Assembly (NCBI GenBank): GCA_938008435.1
Contig: CALLKK010000017.1
Coordinates: 1 to 64,000 of the forward strand
Direction: 5' to 3'
DNA length: 64,000 nucleotides
Origin: an uncultured Steroidobacter sp.
GTDB lineage: Bacteria > Pseudomonadota > Gammaproteobacteria > Steroidobacterales > Steroidobacteraceae
Below, piece after piece: positions 12,042 through 21,059 of this stretch; position 1 is the stretch's first letter; each line of letters starts with the position of its first letter. Position numbers and translations under genes: made by a program. A model generated the notes under the pieces. That model saw only the letters and a list, made by a program, of their open reading frames with translations, was not told the origin of the DNA and ran no database searches.

Positions 12042-14348
12042 TTATCGACGATGTACCGTGCGTCGCTCCACGGAAACCTCTGTTGCAAGCGCCGTAGCCG
12101 GCACATCGGTTTCGGCAGTGTTCACGATCTCGAAAGCCCCCTGCGCGCGAATGTCCGCGGACGAGGCGCCGATCATCACTTCGATCCGCCCCGCCTCGAC
12201 GCGCCACCGCTCATCGAGTCCGTAGAGTGCGAGCTGTCGCGGACTCAACCGAAAGCTGACTCGCACCGCTTCGCCCGGCGACAATGTGACCCGTTTGAAG
12301 CCGCGCAGTTCCCTGACCGGCCGCGCGACGGATGCGACGGGATCCCGCACGTAGAGCTGCACGACTTCATCGCCCGTCATCTCACCGACGTTGCGCACGG
12401 TGACGCTCACCTGCAGCGTCTCGTCCGCCGCAACGCGCTCGCGATCGAGCGCAAAGTCCGAGTACTCGAAGCGCGTGTAGCTGAGCCCGTGCCCGAAAGC
12501 AAACAAAGGCGTGATCGGCTGATCCATGTAACGCGCCGTATCTTTCGCGAGATCGGGATCGGGCGGACGGCCCGTCGGATACGCCGCGTAGTAGAACGGC
12601 ACTGCGCCGCTCGCGCGCGGGAACGCCGCAGGCAAGCGCCCGCCGGGCGAGTATTTCCCGAACAGCACGTCCGCGACGGCCGGCCCTGCTTCGACGCCGA
12701 GCATCCACGCCTCGAGGACCGCGGGCGCGCGTTCGGCGAGCCAAGTCATCGCGAGCGGCCGTCCGTTCGTGAGCACCACCACGACCGGCTTGCCGGTTGC
12801 CAGCACGCGTTCGGCGAGCGCGATCTGACTTGCGGGGAGCTCGATGTCGGCGCGGCTGCGCGCTTCGCCGCTCAAGTCGAAATGCTCGCCGATGACGAGC
12901 ACGGCGGCATCTGCAACTTGCACGGCGTTCACCGCGGCATCGATCTGCGAGAGATCGTCGCTGCGCGGATCGGCACCGGGCGCGTAGAGAATCTTGAGCC
13001 CTTTCGGCGCGGCACGCTCGATGCCTTGCCGAATCGTGATCACGTCTTCGGCTCGACCTTGCGCGCGCCACGAGCCGAGCATCGACAAGCCATCGTCCGC
13101 CAACGCGCCCACGACGGCGAGCGTGCGCAGCTTTTCCGCGCGCAGCGGCAACAGCTCGCCCTCGTTCTTGAGCAGCACGATCGCCTCGCGCGCGACATTG
13201 CGCGCCAGCTCTCGATGCGCCGGCGCAAGCAGCGTCTGCTGCTCGCGGCGCGCATCGTGATACTGCATCGGCCGATCGAAGAGCCCGAGCGCTTCCTTGG
13301 CCTGCAAGATGCGCAGCACCGCTTCATCGAGCAAGCGCAGGCGTTCAGGGTTCGCTTCGAGCGCGCGCTTGAGGTCCTGCTCGTACACCGCGCCGACCAT
13401 GTCCATGTCGACGCTCGCCTCGAGCGCAAGCAATGCAGCGTCGCTGCGGTCTGCGGCCACGCCGTGCGCAAGCAGCTCGGCAATCGCGTTCCAATCGCTC
13501 ACGAGCACGCCGCCGTAACCCCAGCGTTCGCGCAAGATCACGCGCGACAACGCCCGGTTGGCCGTCGTCGGGACGCCGCCGATGTCGTTGAAGGCCGCCA
13601 TGAACGAGCCCGCGCCCGCTCTTGCAGCCGCATAGAAAGGCGGCAGATAGACCTCGTGCAGCGTACGCGCGGAAATGTCGGCGGAGTTGTAGTCACGCCC
13701 GCCGATGGCGGCCCCGTAAGCGCCGAAATGCTTGGCGGTCGCCATGATGGTATCCGCACGCGCAAGGTCGGTACCTTGATAGCCGCGCACTTGTGCCGCT
13801 GCGAGCTGCGCACCGAGGTACGGATCCTCGCCCGCACCCTCGACGATGCGCCCCCAACGCGGATCGCGCGCGATGTCGATCATGGGCGCAAAGGTCCAGT
13901 GCAACCCTGCGGCAGTCGCTTCCACCGCGGCGATGCGCGTTGCAGCCTCGACGCTCTCCGGCTTCCACGTGCTCGCCATGGCGAGCGGCACCGGAAAGAT
14001 CGTGCGATAGCCGTGCACCACGTCCATCGCGAACAGCAACGGAATGCCGAGGCGCGATTCCTCCACGGCCACTTTCTGCAGCTTGCCGAGCGGCTCGGCG
14101 CCGGCGACGTGCAGATACGAACCGACCCGACCCGCACGCACGCGCTCGAGCTCGGCCTCATCGAGCAGCGAGTTGAGCGCCTTGCTGCGCCCGCCCGCGC
14201 GCTGCACGAGCTGGCCGATCTTCTCCTCCAAAGTCATCTTCTCGAGGAGCGCCCGCACACGCGAGCTGGGCTGCGCGTGGACCTGGCCGATGAGCAAGGC
14301 CAAGCAACCGAGGCTCACGATGACGGCGCGACAGCCGAAGTTCGCCAA
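12042..14348 (-). CDS. bglX: Glycoside hydrolase family 3 beta-glucosidase (BglX-like)
   Basis: A 768-residue exported enzyme that removes terminal beta-linked glucose or xylose from oligosaccharides. It starts with TTG, supported by GGGGG six bases upstream, and has a cleavable signal peptide ending HAQ near residue 26. The N-terminal TIM barrel carries KHFGAYGA and the nucleophile Asp285 in VLVSDWNA. The second alpha/beta sandwich domain contains RSRADIELPASQ and GKPVVVVLTNGRPL. The C-terminal fibronectin-III-like domain of family 3 spans about 655-755 (QVSVTVRNVGEMTGDEVVQLY). It leads a two-gene unit with the SMP-30 lipoprotein and is divergent from the PstS-like gene. The domain set is complete. 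Confidence 0.93.
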   Translation of the reverse strand: MANFGCRAVIVSLGCLALLIGQVHAQPSSRVRALLEKMTLEEKIGQLVQRAGGRSKALNSLLDEAELERVRAGRVGSYLHVAGAEPLGKLQKVAVEESRLGIPLLFAMDVVHGYRTIFPVPLAMASTWKPESVEAATRIAAVEATAAGLHWTFAPMIDIARDPRWGRIVEGAGEDPYLGAQLAAAQVRGYQGTDLARADTIMATAKHFGAYGAAIGGRDYNSADISARTLHEVYLPPFYAAARAGAGSFMAAFNDIGGVPTTANRALSRVILRERWGYGGVLVSDWNAIAELLAHGVAADRSDAALLALEASVDMDMVGAVYEQDLKRALEANPERLRLLDEAVLRILQAKEALGLFDRPMQYHDARREQQTLLAPAHRELARNVAREAIVLLKNEGELLPLRAEKLRTLAVVGALADDGLSMLGSWRAQGRAEDVITIRQGIERAAPKGLKILYAPGADPRSDDLSQIDAAVNAVQVADAAVLVIGEHFDLSGEARSRADIELPASQIALAERVLATGKPVVVVLTNGRPLAMTWLAERAPAVLEAWMLGVEAGPAVADVLFGKYSPGGRLPAAFPRASGAVPFYYAAYPTGRPPDPDLAKDTARYMDQPITPLFAFGHGLSYTRFEYSDFALDRERVAADETLQVSVTVRNVGEMTGDEVVQLYVRDPVASVARPVRELRGFKRVTLSPGEAVRVSFRLSPRQLALYGLDERWRVEAGRIEVMIGASSADIRAQGAFEIVNTAETDVPATALATEVSVERRTVHRR

Positions 14349-14531
14349 GATGCACCCCCTGAGCGTCCAGCTTCAGAATTAGTCGTATGATTTGCGCGCA
14401 ATGTAGCCGCGCTGACGCGCGCTGTCACCCCGGCGCCGCCACCTGCGCCGCCTGCCCGTTGGGTCGAGACAAGCGGCGCGCCATGGCGCAAACTTGCGCC
14501 TTTCCGTTACCGGATGGTGTCGAGGTAGTTC

Positions 14532-15566
14532 GTGAAGAGAGTGGAACGAAGCGCGCGGCTCGGGCTTGGCGCGCTGGTTGCCGCCCTGCTCGTGAGCGCA
14601 TGCGGCGGAAGCAGCACCGGCGATCGCATCGATCCGCGCAATGCGCCGGTGATCAAGATCGACGGGTCGAGCACGGTCTTTCCGATCGCCGAAGCCGTGG
14701 CCGAGGAATTTCAGCTTGCCGAGCGCGGCGCGGCGCGCGTAACCGTGGGCCTTTCCGGCACGGGCGGCGGCTTCAAGAAGCTTTGTCGCGGCGATACGGA
14801 CATCGCGAATGCCTCGCGCCCTATCCTCGCCGAGGAGATGGCGGTGTGCCGTGAAGCCGGCGTCGCCTATCTCGAGCTGCCGGTCGCCTTCGACGCCATC
14901 ACCGTCGTGGTCAATCCGAAGAACGATTGGGTGGACAGCCTCAGCATCGAGGAGCTCAAGAAGATTTGGGAGCCGCAGGCGCAAGGCAAGATCCTGCGCT
15001 GGAATCAGATTCGCCCCGAGTGGCCCGATGTGCCGCTCATGCTCTTCGGTCCCGGCGCGGATTCCGGCACGTTCGACTACTTCACCGAAGCGGTCGTCGG
15101 CGAAGCGAAGGCAAGCCGCGGCGACTACACGGCGAGCGAAGACGACAACGTGCTCGTACAGGGCGTGGAGCACAACACGAATGCGCTCGGTTATTTCGGC
15201 TTTGCGTATTACATCTCGCACCAGCAGCGCATGCGCGCGGTGCCGATTCGACAAGCCGACGGCACGACCGTATTGCCGAGCATCGAGACCGTCACGAACG
15301 GCACCTATCAGCCGCTGTCGCGACCGCTCTTCATCTATCCGAGCGCTGCAGCGGCCAAGCGTCCCGAAGTGAGCCGTCTGCTCGAGTTCTATCTCACGGA
15401 AGGCGGCCCGCTCGCCGAAGAGGTCGGCTTCCTGCCGCTGTCCGCGCAAGCCACGGCGGCAGCGCTCGAACACTTGCGCGCGCAACGTGTGGGCACCGTA
15501 TTCGGCGGTGTGCCGGAGGTCGGCGTAAAGATCGAGGAGTTATTGGAGAGGGAGCCGCAGCTATAG
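14532..15566 (+). CDS. pstS: PstS-family phosphate-binding lipoprotein
   Basis: A 344-residue periplasmic binding protein of the phosphate ABC system, 'PstS family' type. A GTG start is chosen because CGAGG stands six bases upstream. The lipobox is LLVSAC at Cys24. Phosphate-site motifs are DGSSTVFPI near residue 45, SGTGGGFKKLCRG near residue 75, ANASRPI, and GPGADSGTFDYF near residue 178. EHNTNALGYFGFAYY and the C-terminal EFYLTEGG follow the family pattern. The permease and ATPase genes (pstC, pstA, pstB) are not in the window, so it is a detached or accessory copy. It is divergent from the beta-glucosidase. A single CTGTCAC is present upstream but I see no complete Pho box. Confidence 0.9.
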   Translation: MKRVERSARLGLGALVAALLVSACGGSSTGDRIDPRNAPVIKIDGSSTVFPIAEAVAEEFQLAERGAARVTVGLSGTGGGFKKLCRGDTDIANASRPILAEEMAVCREAGVAYLELPVAFDAITVVVNPKNDWVDSLSIEELKKIWEPQAQGKILRWNQIRPEWPDVPLMLFGPGADSGTFDYFTEAVVGEAKASRGDYTASEDDNVLVQGVEHNTNALGYFGFAYYISHQQRMRAVPIRQADGTTVLPSIETVTNGTYQPLSRPLFIYPSAAAAKRPEVSRLLEFYLTEGGPLAEEVGFLPLSAQATAAALEHLRAQRVGTVFGGVPEVGVKIEELLEREPQL

Positions 15567-15641
15567 AGGTCGGGGCACTGGGCCCTGGGCGCCGGGCTTC
15601 GGTTAGAGGCCCGCTGCCGCTTGCCCGGAATCTTTTTCTGT

Positions 15642-15660
15642 CGCCTCACGCAGTGAGGCG
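15642..15660. repeat. Perfect hairpin downstream of pstS
   Basis: CGCCTCAC and GTGAGGCG form an 8-bp stem with a 3-nt loop, about 75 bases after the pstS stop and preceded by CTTTTTCTGT on the plus strand. It may be a terminator for pstS or a small palindromic repeat. The flanking spacer is a G-rich stretch like those at 20500-20550 and 42700-42730. Confidence 0.35.
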
Positions 15661-15792
15661 GTCGCATCGTGCGCGTTCCGGCCGCACACGCAGGTTCGCC
15701 ACCGCCGAGTTATTTTCGCCTTGCCGCGATAGCGTCCTTCTTGCCGCTAGGGCTCCCTGACGCGTTAGCGTCTTCCCTGCAATGAAAGCGAA

Positions 15793-15819
15793 GGCCCCCG
15801 TGCTCCCGGCACGGAGGCC
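15793..15819 (-). terminator. Terminator after the GH43 gene
   Basis: An 11-bp stem with one mismatch (15793-15803 with 15809-15819) and a 5-nt loop starts ten bases past the GH43 stop codon. On the minus strand it is followed by TTCGCTTTC. Confidence 0.6.
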
Positions 15820-15828
15820 TCCTTGACG

Positions 15829-17493
15829 TTACTTCTCCAGCCTTGCGTACATCCCCACGACCGCGCCGACGAAGCCGCCTGCGACTTCGGTGCTCAGGAT
15901 CGTGCCGTCGTCGTGCTCTTTGAGCGGCTTGAAGCCCTTGCCGTCGGCGTCGAAGTAGAACGAGTAGTCGCCGCCGTCGCCGGTGACCTTGAGCTTGATC
16001 TGCTTGCCGGCGCGTACCTGCGTCTCGGCAACGATCTCGGGCTGAGCGCCGCTCTTCTTCTCGAGGAACACGCGCACGTTCTTGCCTTCGCGACGTGTAC
16101 CGAGGAAGTACCAGTAGTCTTCGCTCTGGAACGCGGCGAGACCGGCGGAAACACGCTCGCTCTTCGGCAGATTGAGCGCCGTGCTCGCGTCGAAGTGCGT
16201 GTGCTGCTGGCGCCGCGCGAGGAACGACGGATTCTGCTTGTCCGACAGCGTCGTCGCGAGCGGCTCGATCAAGAGCGTGCCTGGCTTCTTCTTGAGGTCG
16301 TACCACGCCTGCTTCGGCACGTGCACCTGAATCCAGGAGAAATCGAGCACGGGCCCGGAGAAATCATCGCGCCAGGTGAAATTACCGGTGAGCGGCGCCT
16401 GCGCCTCCGAGCGCATGAACGAGGGGCCCTTCTCGACGTACGGAATCGTCTTGCCCTTCTCGAGAATCACCGGCCAACCGTCGCGCCACGTGACCGGCAG
16501 CAAGAACGTTTCGCGACCGGTGTTGTAGTGCTTGCCGTCGTACGTGCGCGTAGCAAGGAACACGGCCCACCAAGTGCCGTCGGTCGCCTGCACGATGTCC
16601 GCATGACCGGCGTTGATGATCGGGTCGGGCCGGTCGGCGGGCAGGTCGCGCTGCGTGAGGATCGGATTGTCCTTGTACGGCTCGAACGGTCCCCACGGCG
16701 AATTGCCGCGCAAGACGACCTGCGAATGATTGATGCCGGTGCCGCCTTCCGCGCAGACGAGATAGTAGTAGCCGTTGACGCGATACATGTGCGGACCTTC
16801 GATCCAGATCGGCTGCGTCGACGGATCGACGCCGCCGTCGAGAATCACCTTGCGCGGTCCGATGAGCTTGCGCTTGGCGACATCGAACTCCTGAATCCAG
16901 ATCGCGCGATGCCCGTCGTACTGCGGCACGCCTTCGGGCGGACCGTTGTTGAGAATGTATGCGCGTCCGTCGTCGTCGAAGAAGATCGACGGATCGATGC
17001 CGTCGATCTCGGGCAACCAGATCGGATCGGACCACGGGCCGCGCGGATCCGTCGCCGTGACGAGATAGTTGCCGCCGCTGTCGACGGCGGTGTTGAGCAC
17101 GTAGAACGTGCCGTCGTGATACTCGATCGTCGGCGCGAACACGCCGCGCGAAATGCCCAATCCGTCGAAGCGCAGCTGCGAAGCGCGGTCGATCACGTGC
17201 CCGATTTGCGTCCAATGCACGAGATCCGTGCTCTCGAAGATCGGGATGCCCGGGAAATAAGAGAACGTGGAGTGGACGAGGTAGTACTTGTCGCCCGCAC
17301 GCGCAATGCTCGGATCCGGGTAGAAGCCCGCGAGGATCGGATTGCGATAGCTGCCCGGCGGAAGCTGCGTTTCGAAGACCTTGTCGCGCCCAGTGTATTC
17401 GAACCAATCGAACCCCACGGTCGTCTGCGCAAACGCCGCACCCGACAGCAGCAGGCCCACTGTCAGAAAGCAAGTCGCGATGGAATGTCTCAT
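15829..17493 (-). CDS. Glycoside hydrolase family 43 beta-xylosidase / arabinofuranosidase
   Basis: A 554-residue exported enzyme that trims xylose or arabinose from hemicellulose oligomers. The signal peptide ends AAFAQ near residue 23; the ATG at 17493 is preferred because it places the signal peptide correctly and has GAGGG upstream. The five-bladed propeller shows the general base Asp in GFYPDPSIAR (about residue 54), the middle Asp in GIDPSIFFDDDG, and the acid Glu in WIEGPHMYRVNGYYYL. The C-terminal 170 residues are the GH43-associated beta-sandwich (FTWRDDFSGPVLDFSW to GAVVGMYARLE). It stands alone on the minus strand with its own terminator. Xylose versus arabinose specificity cannot be read from sequence alone. 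Confidence 0.92.
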   Translation of the reverse strand: MRHSIATCFLTVGLLLSGAAFAQTTVGFDWFEYTGRDKVFETQLPPGSYRNPILAGFYPDPSIARAGDKYYLVHSTFSYFPGIPIFESTDLVHWTQIGHVIDRASQLRFDGLGISRGVFAPTIEYHDGTFYVLNTAVDSGGNYLVTATDPRGPWSDPIWLPEIDGIDPSIFFDDDGRAYILNNGPPEGVPQYDGHRAIWIQEFDVAKRKLIGPRKVILDGGVDPSTQPIWIEGPHMYRVNGYYYLVCAEGGTGINHSQVVLRGNSPWGPFEPYKDNPILTQRDLPADRPDPIINAGHADIVQATDGTWWAVFLATRTYDGKHYNTGRETFLLPVTWRDGWPVILEKGKTIPYVEKGPSFMRSEAQAPLTGNFTWRDDFSGPVLDFSWIQVHVPKQAWYDLKKKPGTLLIEPLATTLSDKQNPSFLARRQQHTHFDASTALNLPKSERVSAGLAAFQSEDYWYFLGTRREGKNVRVFLEKKSGAQPEIVAETQVRAGKQIKLKVTGDGGDYSFYFDADGKGFKPLKEHDDGTILSTEVAGGFVGAVVGMYARLEK

Positions 17494-17704
17494 GCGTGAG
17501 AGCCCTCGGCTATGCGATGTTGTTGTTCCGGGACGTATCGAGGGTGCTAAGGTCGCGAAATTGCGTTGACGGTGCAAGCCCCGCAAGGCGGGCCCAGGCG
17601 CAGACACGCTGCGGCTGTCAAACGCGGATGAGATGATATTGCGCAATACCTCAACGCATATCGAGACGTCGCGCGTGTCTCCAGGCGCATGGCGCGCCCG
17701 CAGG

Positions 17705-18697
17705 CTATTTCTTCTTTTCTTGATGTCCCCCGAATTGCTTGCGCAAGGCCGAGAGCAGCCGATTCGCGTACGCATCTTCGTCGCGCGAGCTGAAACGCGC
17801 GAACAACGCAGACGAAAGCGAAGGCATCGGCACGCCGAGATCGATGGCCGCTTTGAGCGCCCAACGGCCTTCGCCGGAATCGGACACATGGCCCGAGAAT
17901 CCCTCGAGCTGTGCGTCTTCTTGCAGCGCTGCTGCGGTCAGATCGAGCAGCCAGGAACGAATGACGCTACCGTTGCGCCACAGATCGGCGATCGCAGCCA
18001 CGTCGAAGTCGTACTGATAAGCCTCGAGCTCGGCCAGCGGCGTGGTCTCCGCATCGGCCGGCCGATCCTCGCGTCCGCGCCCTGCCTGCTTGAGTAGATT
18101 GAATCCTTCCGCATACGCCGCCATCACGGCGTACTCGATGGCGTTGTGCACCATCTTCACGAAGTGGCCCGCGCCAGGCGCGCCGCAGTAGAGATAGCCT
18201 TTCGTCTCGCCCGCACCGCTCGCGGCGGGAATCGGCGTCGGCGCGAGCGTCGCGAAAATCGGCTCGAGCCGCTGCGCCGCGGCGCGATCGCCGCCGATCA
18301 TCAGACAGTAACCGCGTTCGAGCCCCCACACACCGCCGCTCGTGCCGACGTCGAGAAAATGCACGCCGGAAGCAGCGAAACGCCGCGCCCGCGCAATCGC
18401 GAGCCGATAGTCCGAATTGCCGCCGTCGACGACGATATCGTCTTGCGCAAGCAAGTGTGCGAGCTGATCGAGCACGCTCTCGACGACGGCAGCGGGCACC
18501 ATCAGCCAAACAGCGCGCGGGGTTGGCAGCTTCGCGACGAGCTCTTCGAGCGTGTACGCCGCCTGCGCACCCGCGGCCGCGAGCGCATCGACCGAGGATT
18601 TGTTCGCATCGTAGGCGACCACCTCGTGTCCTGCGTCCATGAGCCTGCGCGCCATGTTCGCGCCCATACGACCCAAGCCGACCATTCCGATTCTCAT
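17705..18697 (-). CDS. gnd: 6-phosphogluconate dehydrogenase, decarboxylating (short form)
   Basis: A 330-residue enzyme converting 6-phosphogluconate to ribulose 5-phosphate with release of CO2. The length is that of the short bacterial form. The Rossmann motif is GMVGLGRMGANMARRL at the N-terminus. Substrate-binding and catalytic motifs are DVGTSGGVWGLERG near residue 120 and GHFVKMVHNAIEYAVM near residue 180, which carries the catalytic Lys and the HN pair. The C-terminal DSGEGRW motif is present. GGGAG eight bases before the ATG at 18697 fixes the start. It converges on no neighbour and is followed upstream by a LysR gene 83 bp away on the same strand. NAD versus NADP preference is not assigned. 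Confidence 0.95.
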   Translation of the reverse strand: MRIGMVGLGRMGANMARRLMDAGHEVVAYDANKSSVDALAAAGAQAAYTLEELVAKLPTPRAVWLMVPAAVVESVLDQLAHLLAQDDIVVDGGNSDYRLAIARARRFAASGVHFLDVGTSGGVWGLERGYCLMIGGDRAAAQRLEPIFATLAPTPIPAASGAGETKGYLYCGAPGAGHFVKMVHNAIEYAVMAAYAEGFNLLKQAGRGREDRPADAETTPLAELEAYQYDFDVAAIADLWRNGSVIRSWLLDLTAAALQEDAQLEGFSGHVSDSGEGRWALKAAIDLGVPMPSLSSALFARFSSRDEDAYANRLLSALRKQFGGHQEKKK

Positions 18698-18780
18698 CAC
18701 GAATCTCCCTGCCAGCTGCGGCTCTGCGATGGCGGCATTGTCGCAAACGTCGCCGACGCTTGCGACAGGCCGATGTGACG

Positions 18781-19710
18781 TCAGTGCGAGACGGTGCGTG
18801 CAACCGCAGCGCGAATGATCTCCGCGAGTCGACGCGCGCCGGGGCCCGCGGCATCGTGATCGGGAAAGACGAGATAGAGATCGACCACACGTTCGCTGCC
18901 GCCGCGAATGGGCAACGCCTTCAAGACGCCTTCGGCAAGCTCGCTGCGAATCTTGTCCTCCGGAAACCAGGCAAAGCCGTAACCGCGCGTCACCGCACCG
19001 ATCGATGTCGCCATATTGCTGACCGTCCAGCGTTGCTCGGCCTCGAGCACCGAGCTGCGTTTGTCCCGATAGCTCGCCGAGTCGCGCACCACCAGATGAC
19101 GATGATTGCGCAGATCGTGCATCGTCAACTCGCGTCCGAGCTTGTGCAGCGGATGCTTGGGATGCGCAACAGGCACGAAACGCACCGGCATCAACCGCTC
19201 GCCCGACATGCCCGGCGGCACGCGCGGCGTGATCGCCAGATCGACGGCGCCGCTCGTGATCGCCTCGGTGGTGCCTTCGATCACGGTCTCGTACACCTCG
19301 ACGCGCGTGTGCGGACTTTCGGCGCCGAAACGATCGAGACAGTCGAGCAGTAGCCACATCGGAAAGAGCACTTCGACGGCAATCGCAAGCTCCGCTTCCC
19401 ATCCCGCCGAGATCTTGCGCGCAGCGCGCTCGAGCCCGCCGGCATCCTCGAGCAATGCACGCGCGCGGCGATAGAGCATCTGGCCGGTCGGCGTGAGCAC
19501 TGCCTTGCGGCCGCGAATCTCGAGCGCACGCACCTTGAGCGTGGCCTGCAATTTCTGCACGGCATAGGTCACCGAGGATTGGCTCTTGTTGAGATGCTCG
19601 GCGGCTTGCGCATAGCCGCCGTAATCCACGACCGCCACGAGGCAGCGCCACTGTTCGAGCGTGATGCGGGGGGCGAGGTTGTTGGACTTCGCCGGACGCG
19701 ATGGCGGCAT
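18781..19710 (-). CDS. LysR-family transcriptional regulator
   Basis: A 309-residue LysR regulator. The winged helix-turn-helix is at residues about 15-75 (ITLEQWRCLVAVVDYGGYAQAAEHLNKSQSSVTYAVQKL), and the effector-binding domain from about 100 onward has the family spacing (VDLAITPRVPPGM, GYGFAWFPEDKI). It is transcribed divergently from an FMN-dependent azoreductase, with 95 bp of AT-rich spacer between the start codons. It most likely controls that gene and itself. The gnd gene follows 83 bp downstream, so it could also read into gnd. The inducer is unknown; quinones or electrophiles are usual for azoreductase-linked LysR proteins. Confidence 0.92.
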   Translation of the reverse strand: MPPSRPAKSNNLAPRITLEQWRCLVAVVDYGGYAQAAEHLNKSQSSVTYAVQKLQATLKVRALEIRGRKAVLTPTGQMLYRRARALLEDAGGLERAARKISAGWEAELAIAVEVLFPMWLLLDCLDRFGAESPHTRVEVYETVIEGTTEAITSGAVDLAITPRVPPGMSGERLMPVRFVPVAHPKHPLHKLGRELTMHDLRNHRHLVVRDSASYRDKRSSVLEAEQRWTVSNMATSIGAVTRGYGFAWFPEDKIRSELAEGVLKALPIRGGSERVVDLYLVFPDHDAAGPGARRLAEIIRAAVARTVSH

Positions 19711-19752
19711 TTATCGATTCCTTCGATCAATTACCAGCAATTTTTGAACGTT

Positions 19753-19769
19753 TTGATCTATTGAATCAA
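19753..19769. promoter_or_regulatory. Candidate LysR operator
   Basis: TTGAT (19753-19757) and ATCAA (19765-19769) are an inverted repeat with a 7-base centre, containing the T-N11-A core typical of LysR boxes. It lies in the AT-rich spacer between the divergent LysR gene and azoreductase, 37 bases before the azoreductase ATG. Confidence 0.5.
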
Positions 19770-19805
19770 TCAAGAATAGGCACCGATGGTTTTCGGAGGT
19801 GCCAC

Positions 19806-20420
19806 ATGGAGACCTTGCTCAAGATTCAAGCCAGCCTCTTCGGCGCGCAGGGACAGTCGACGCAATTGGCCGACCGCTTCATCGAGCATTGGCACGTCGA
19901 TCATCCGCAGGGCCGCGTGATCGTGCGCGACCTCAACGCCAATCCGGTGCCGCACCTGACCCTCGAAGACATTCAGGCGTTCGGCGCGAACCCCGCAGAT
20001 CGCACGCCGGCTCAACAAGCCATAGTGAACGCATCGGATGCGCTCATTGCGGAGCTGAAGGCAGCGGACATCATTGTCTTCGCGGTGCCGATGTACAACT
20101 TCAGCGTGCCATCGACGCTACGCGCCTACTTCGATCACATCGCGCGCAAGGGCGTGACGTTCCGCTACACCGAGCACGGTCCGGAAGGACTGCTCAAGGG
20201 CAAGAAGACGTATGTCTTCATCTCGCGCGGCGGCATCTATCCCGAAAGCGCGGACACGCAGATCCCATACCTCAAGCAGTTCCTCGGCTTCATCGGGCTT
20301 AAGGATATCGAGATCGTCGTCGCACACGGACTCGACATGGGCCCTGAGTCGCGCGAGCGAGCTCTTACGGCCGCTCACGAACGGATTGCGGAGCTCATCA
20401 GATTGAGAACCGCGGCATAG
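19806..20420 (+). CDS. azoR: FMN-dependent NADH-azoreductase / quinone reductase
   Basis: A 204-residue flavodoxin-like oxidoreductase that reduces quinones and azo compounds by two electrons using NADH. The FMN phosphate loop is IQASLFGAQGQSTQLA at the N-terminus. The flavin isoalloxazine motif VPMYNFSVPSTLRAYFDHIARKG is near residue 95, and FISRGGIYP is near residue 140. The length matches the AzoR family. The ATG at 19806 is supported by GGAGGTGCCAC. It is divergent from a LysR regulator with a candidate operator between them, a common arrangement for inducible detoxification of electrophiles. Confidence 0.93.
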   Translation: METLLKIQASLFGAQGQSTQLADRFIEHWHVDHPQGRVIVRDLNANPVPHLTLEDIQAFGANPADRTPAQQAIVNASDALIAELKAADIIVFAVPMYNFSVPSTLRAYFDHIARKGVTFRYTEHGPEGLLKGKKTYVFISRGGIYPESADTQIPYLKQFLGFIGLKDIEIVVAHGLDMGPESRERALTAAHERIAELIRLRTAA

Positions 20421-20554
20421 GCATCGCTATACGACGGCTTCGGCGACAGGCGACAGGCCGCGGCAACGGACGCAGGCATTTGCCGGAGCCTACCGCCTAT
20501 AGCCTTGTAACGGGCCTAGGGCTCTGAACTTCGGGCTCTGGGCACTGGCAAGAA

Positions 20555-20580
20555 AGGGCGCGCACTGCGCGCTCCTACAG
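20555..20580 (-). repeat. REP-like palindromic element
   Basis: Read on the minus strand this is CTGTAGGAGCGCGCAGTGCG followed by CGCCCTTT. A GTAGGAG head followed by an imperfect GCGCGC palindrome is the form of the extragenic REP elements common in Pseudomonas and Xanthomonas relatives. It sits immediately after the DUF3465 stop codon and may also act as its terminator. Confidence 0.5.
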
Positions 20581-20581
20581 C

Positions 20582-21049
20582 CTACTGATAGATCCGCCCC
20601 TCGTGCTTCAACCATCCCGCAACATGCCGCCCTTTCGGGTCATGGTGCGTCCAATGGATCACGCCGCCGCGCTCGTTCCACTCGTACTCGCCGAAGAATT
20701 CGACGCGGTCGCCTTTCTTGAGCGAGTCGAGCCGCGGGGCGAGGTCGATGTTGTGAGCGACCAAGAGCGTGTGCCCGGAGGGAAGCTCGAGAATGAAGCG
20801 TTGGTGACGGCTGCCTTCGTTGTCGTCACTCAGCAGGCGCGAGACGATACCTGCGCCTTGCACCTGCACGCTGCTTAGGCGTTGCGCGAACAGGGTCTCG
20901 ATCGACGGGGACGCCTCGACGCGCGCGCCGTCCGCGCGTGCGGTCTCTACAGGCTGCGTCGGCGCATCAAACGCAGATTCGCGCGCTTGCTCGGCGTACC
21001 ATGCGAACGCCGCCGCGATGAGCAAGACCAAAGGCAGCCACTTTTTCAT
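20582..21049 (-). CDS. DUF3465 exported OB-fold-like protein
   Basis: A 155-residue protein with an N-terminal hydrophobic segment (LPLVLLIAAAFAWYA, about residues 5-19) acting as signal or anchor, then a linker. The conserved DUF3465 domain is at about residues 50-155: VQGAGIVSRLLSDDNEGSRHQRFILEL, HTLLVAHNIDLAPRL, GDRVEFFGEYEWNERGGVIHWTHHDP and the closing GGWLKHEGRIYQ-like end (here GWLKHEGRIYQ). The family has an OB-fold-like pattern and no known function. The start at 21049 places the hydrophobic segment at the N-terminus. The GFA gene ends 10 bp upstream on the same strand, so the two are probably cotranscribed. Confidence 0.85.
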   Translation of the reverse strand: MKKWLPLVLLIAAAFAWYAEQARESAFDAPTQPVETARADGARVEASPSIETLFAQRLSSVQVQGAGIVSRLLSDDNEGSRHQRFILELPSGHTLLVAHNIDLAPRLDSLKKGDRVEFFGEYEWNERGGVIHWTHHDPKGRHVAGWLKHEGRIYQ

Positions 21050-21059
21050 CGTCGCGTCG

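Noticed and set aside
11991..14390. Plus-strand open frame of 799 codons opposite the beta-glucosidase
   Set aside because: Antisense shadow of the GH3 gene with no domain and no ribosome-binding site.
14422..14440. Pho box upstream of pstS
   Set aside because: Only one CTGTCAC half-site is present and the second half at the normal spacing does not match.
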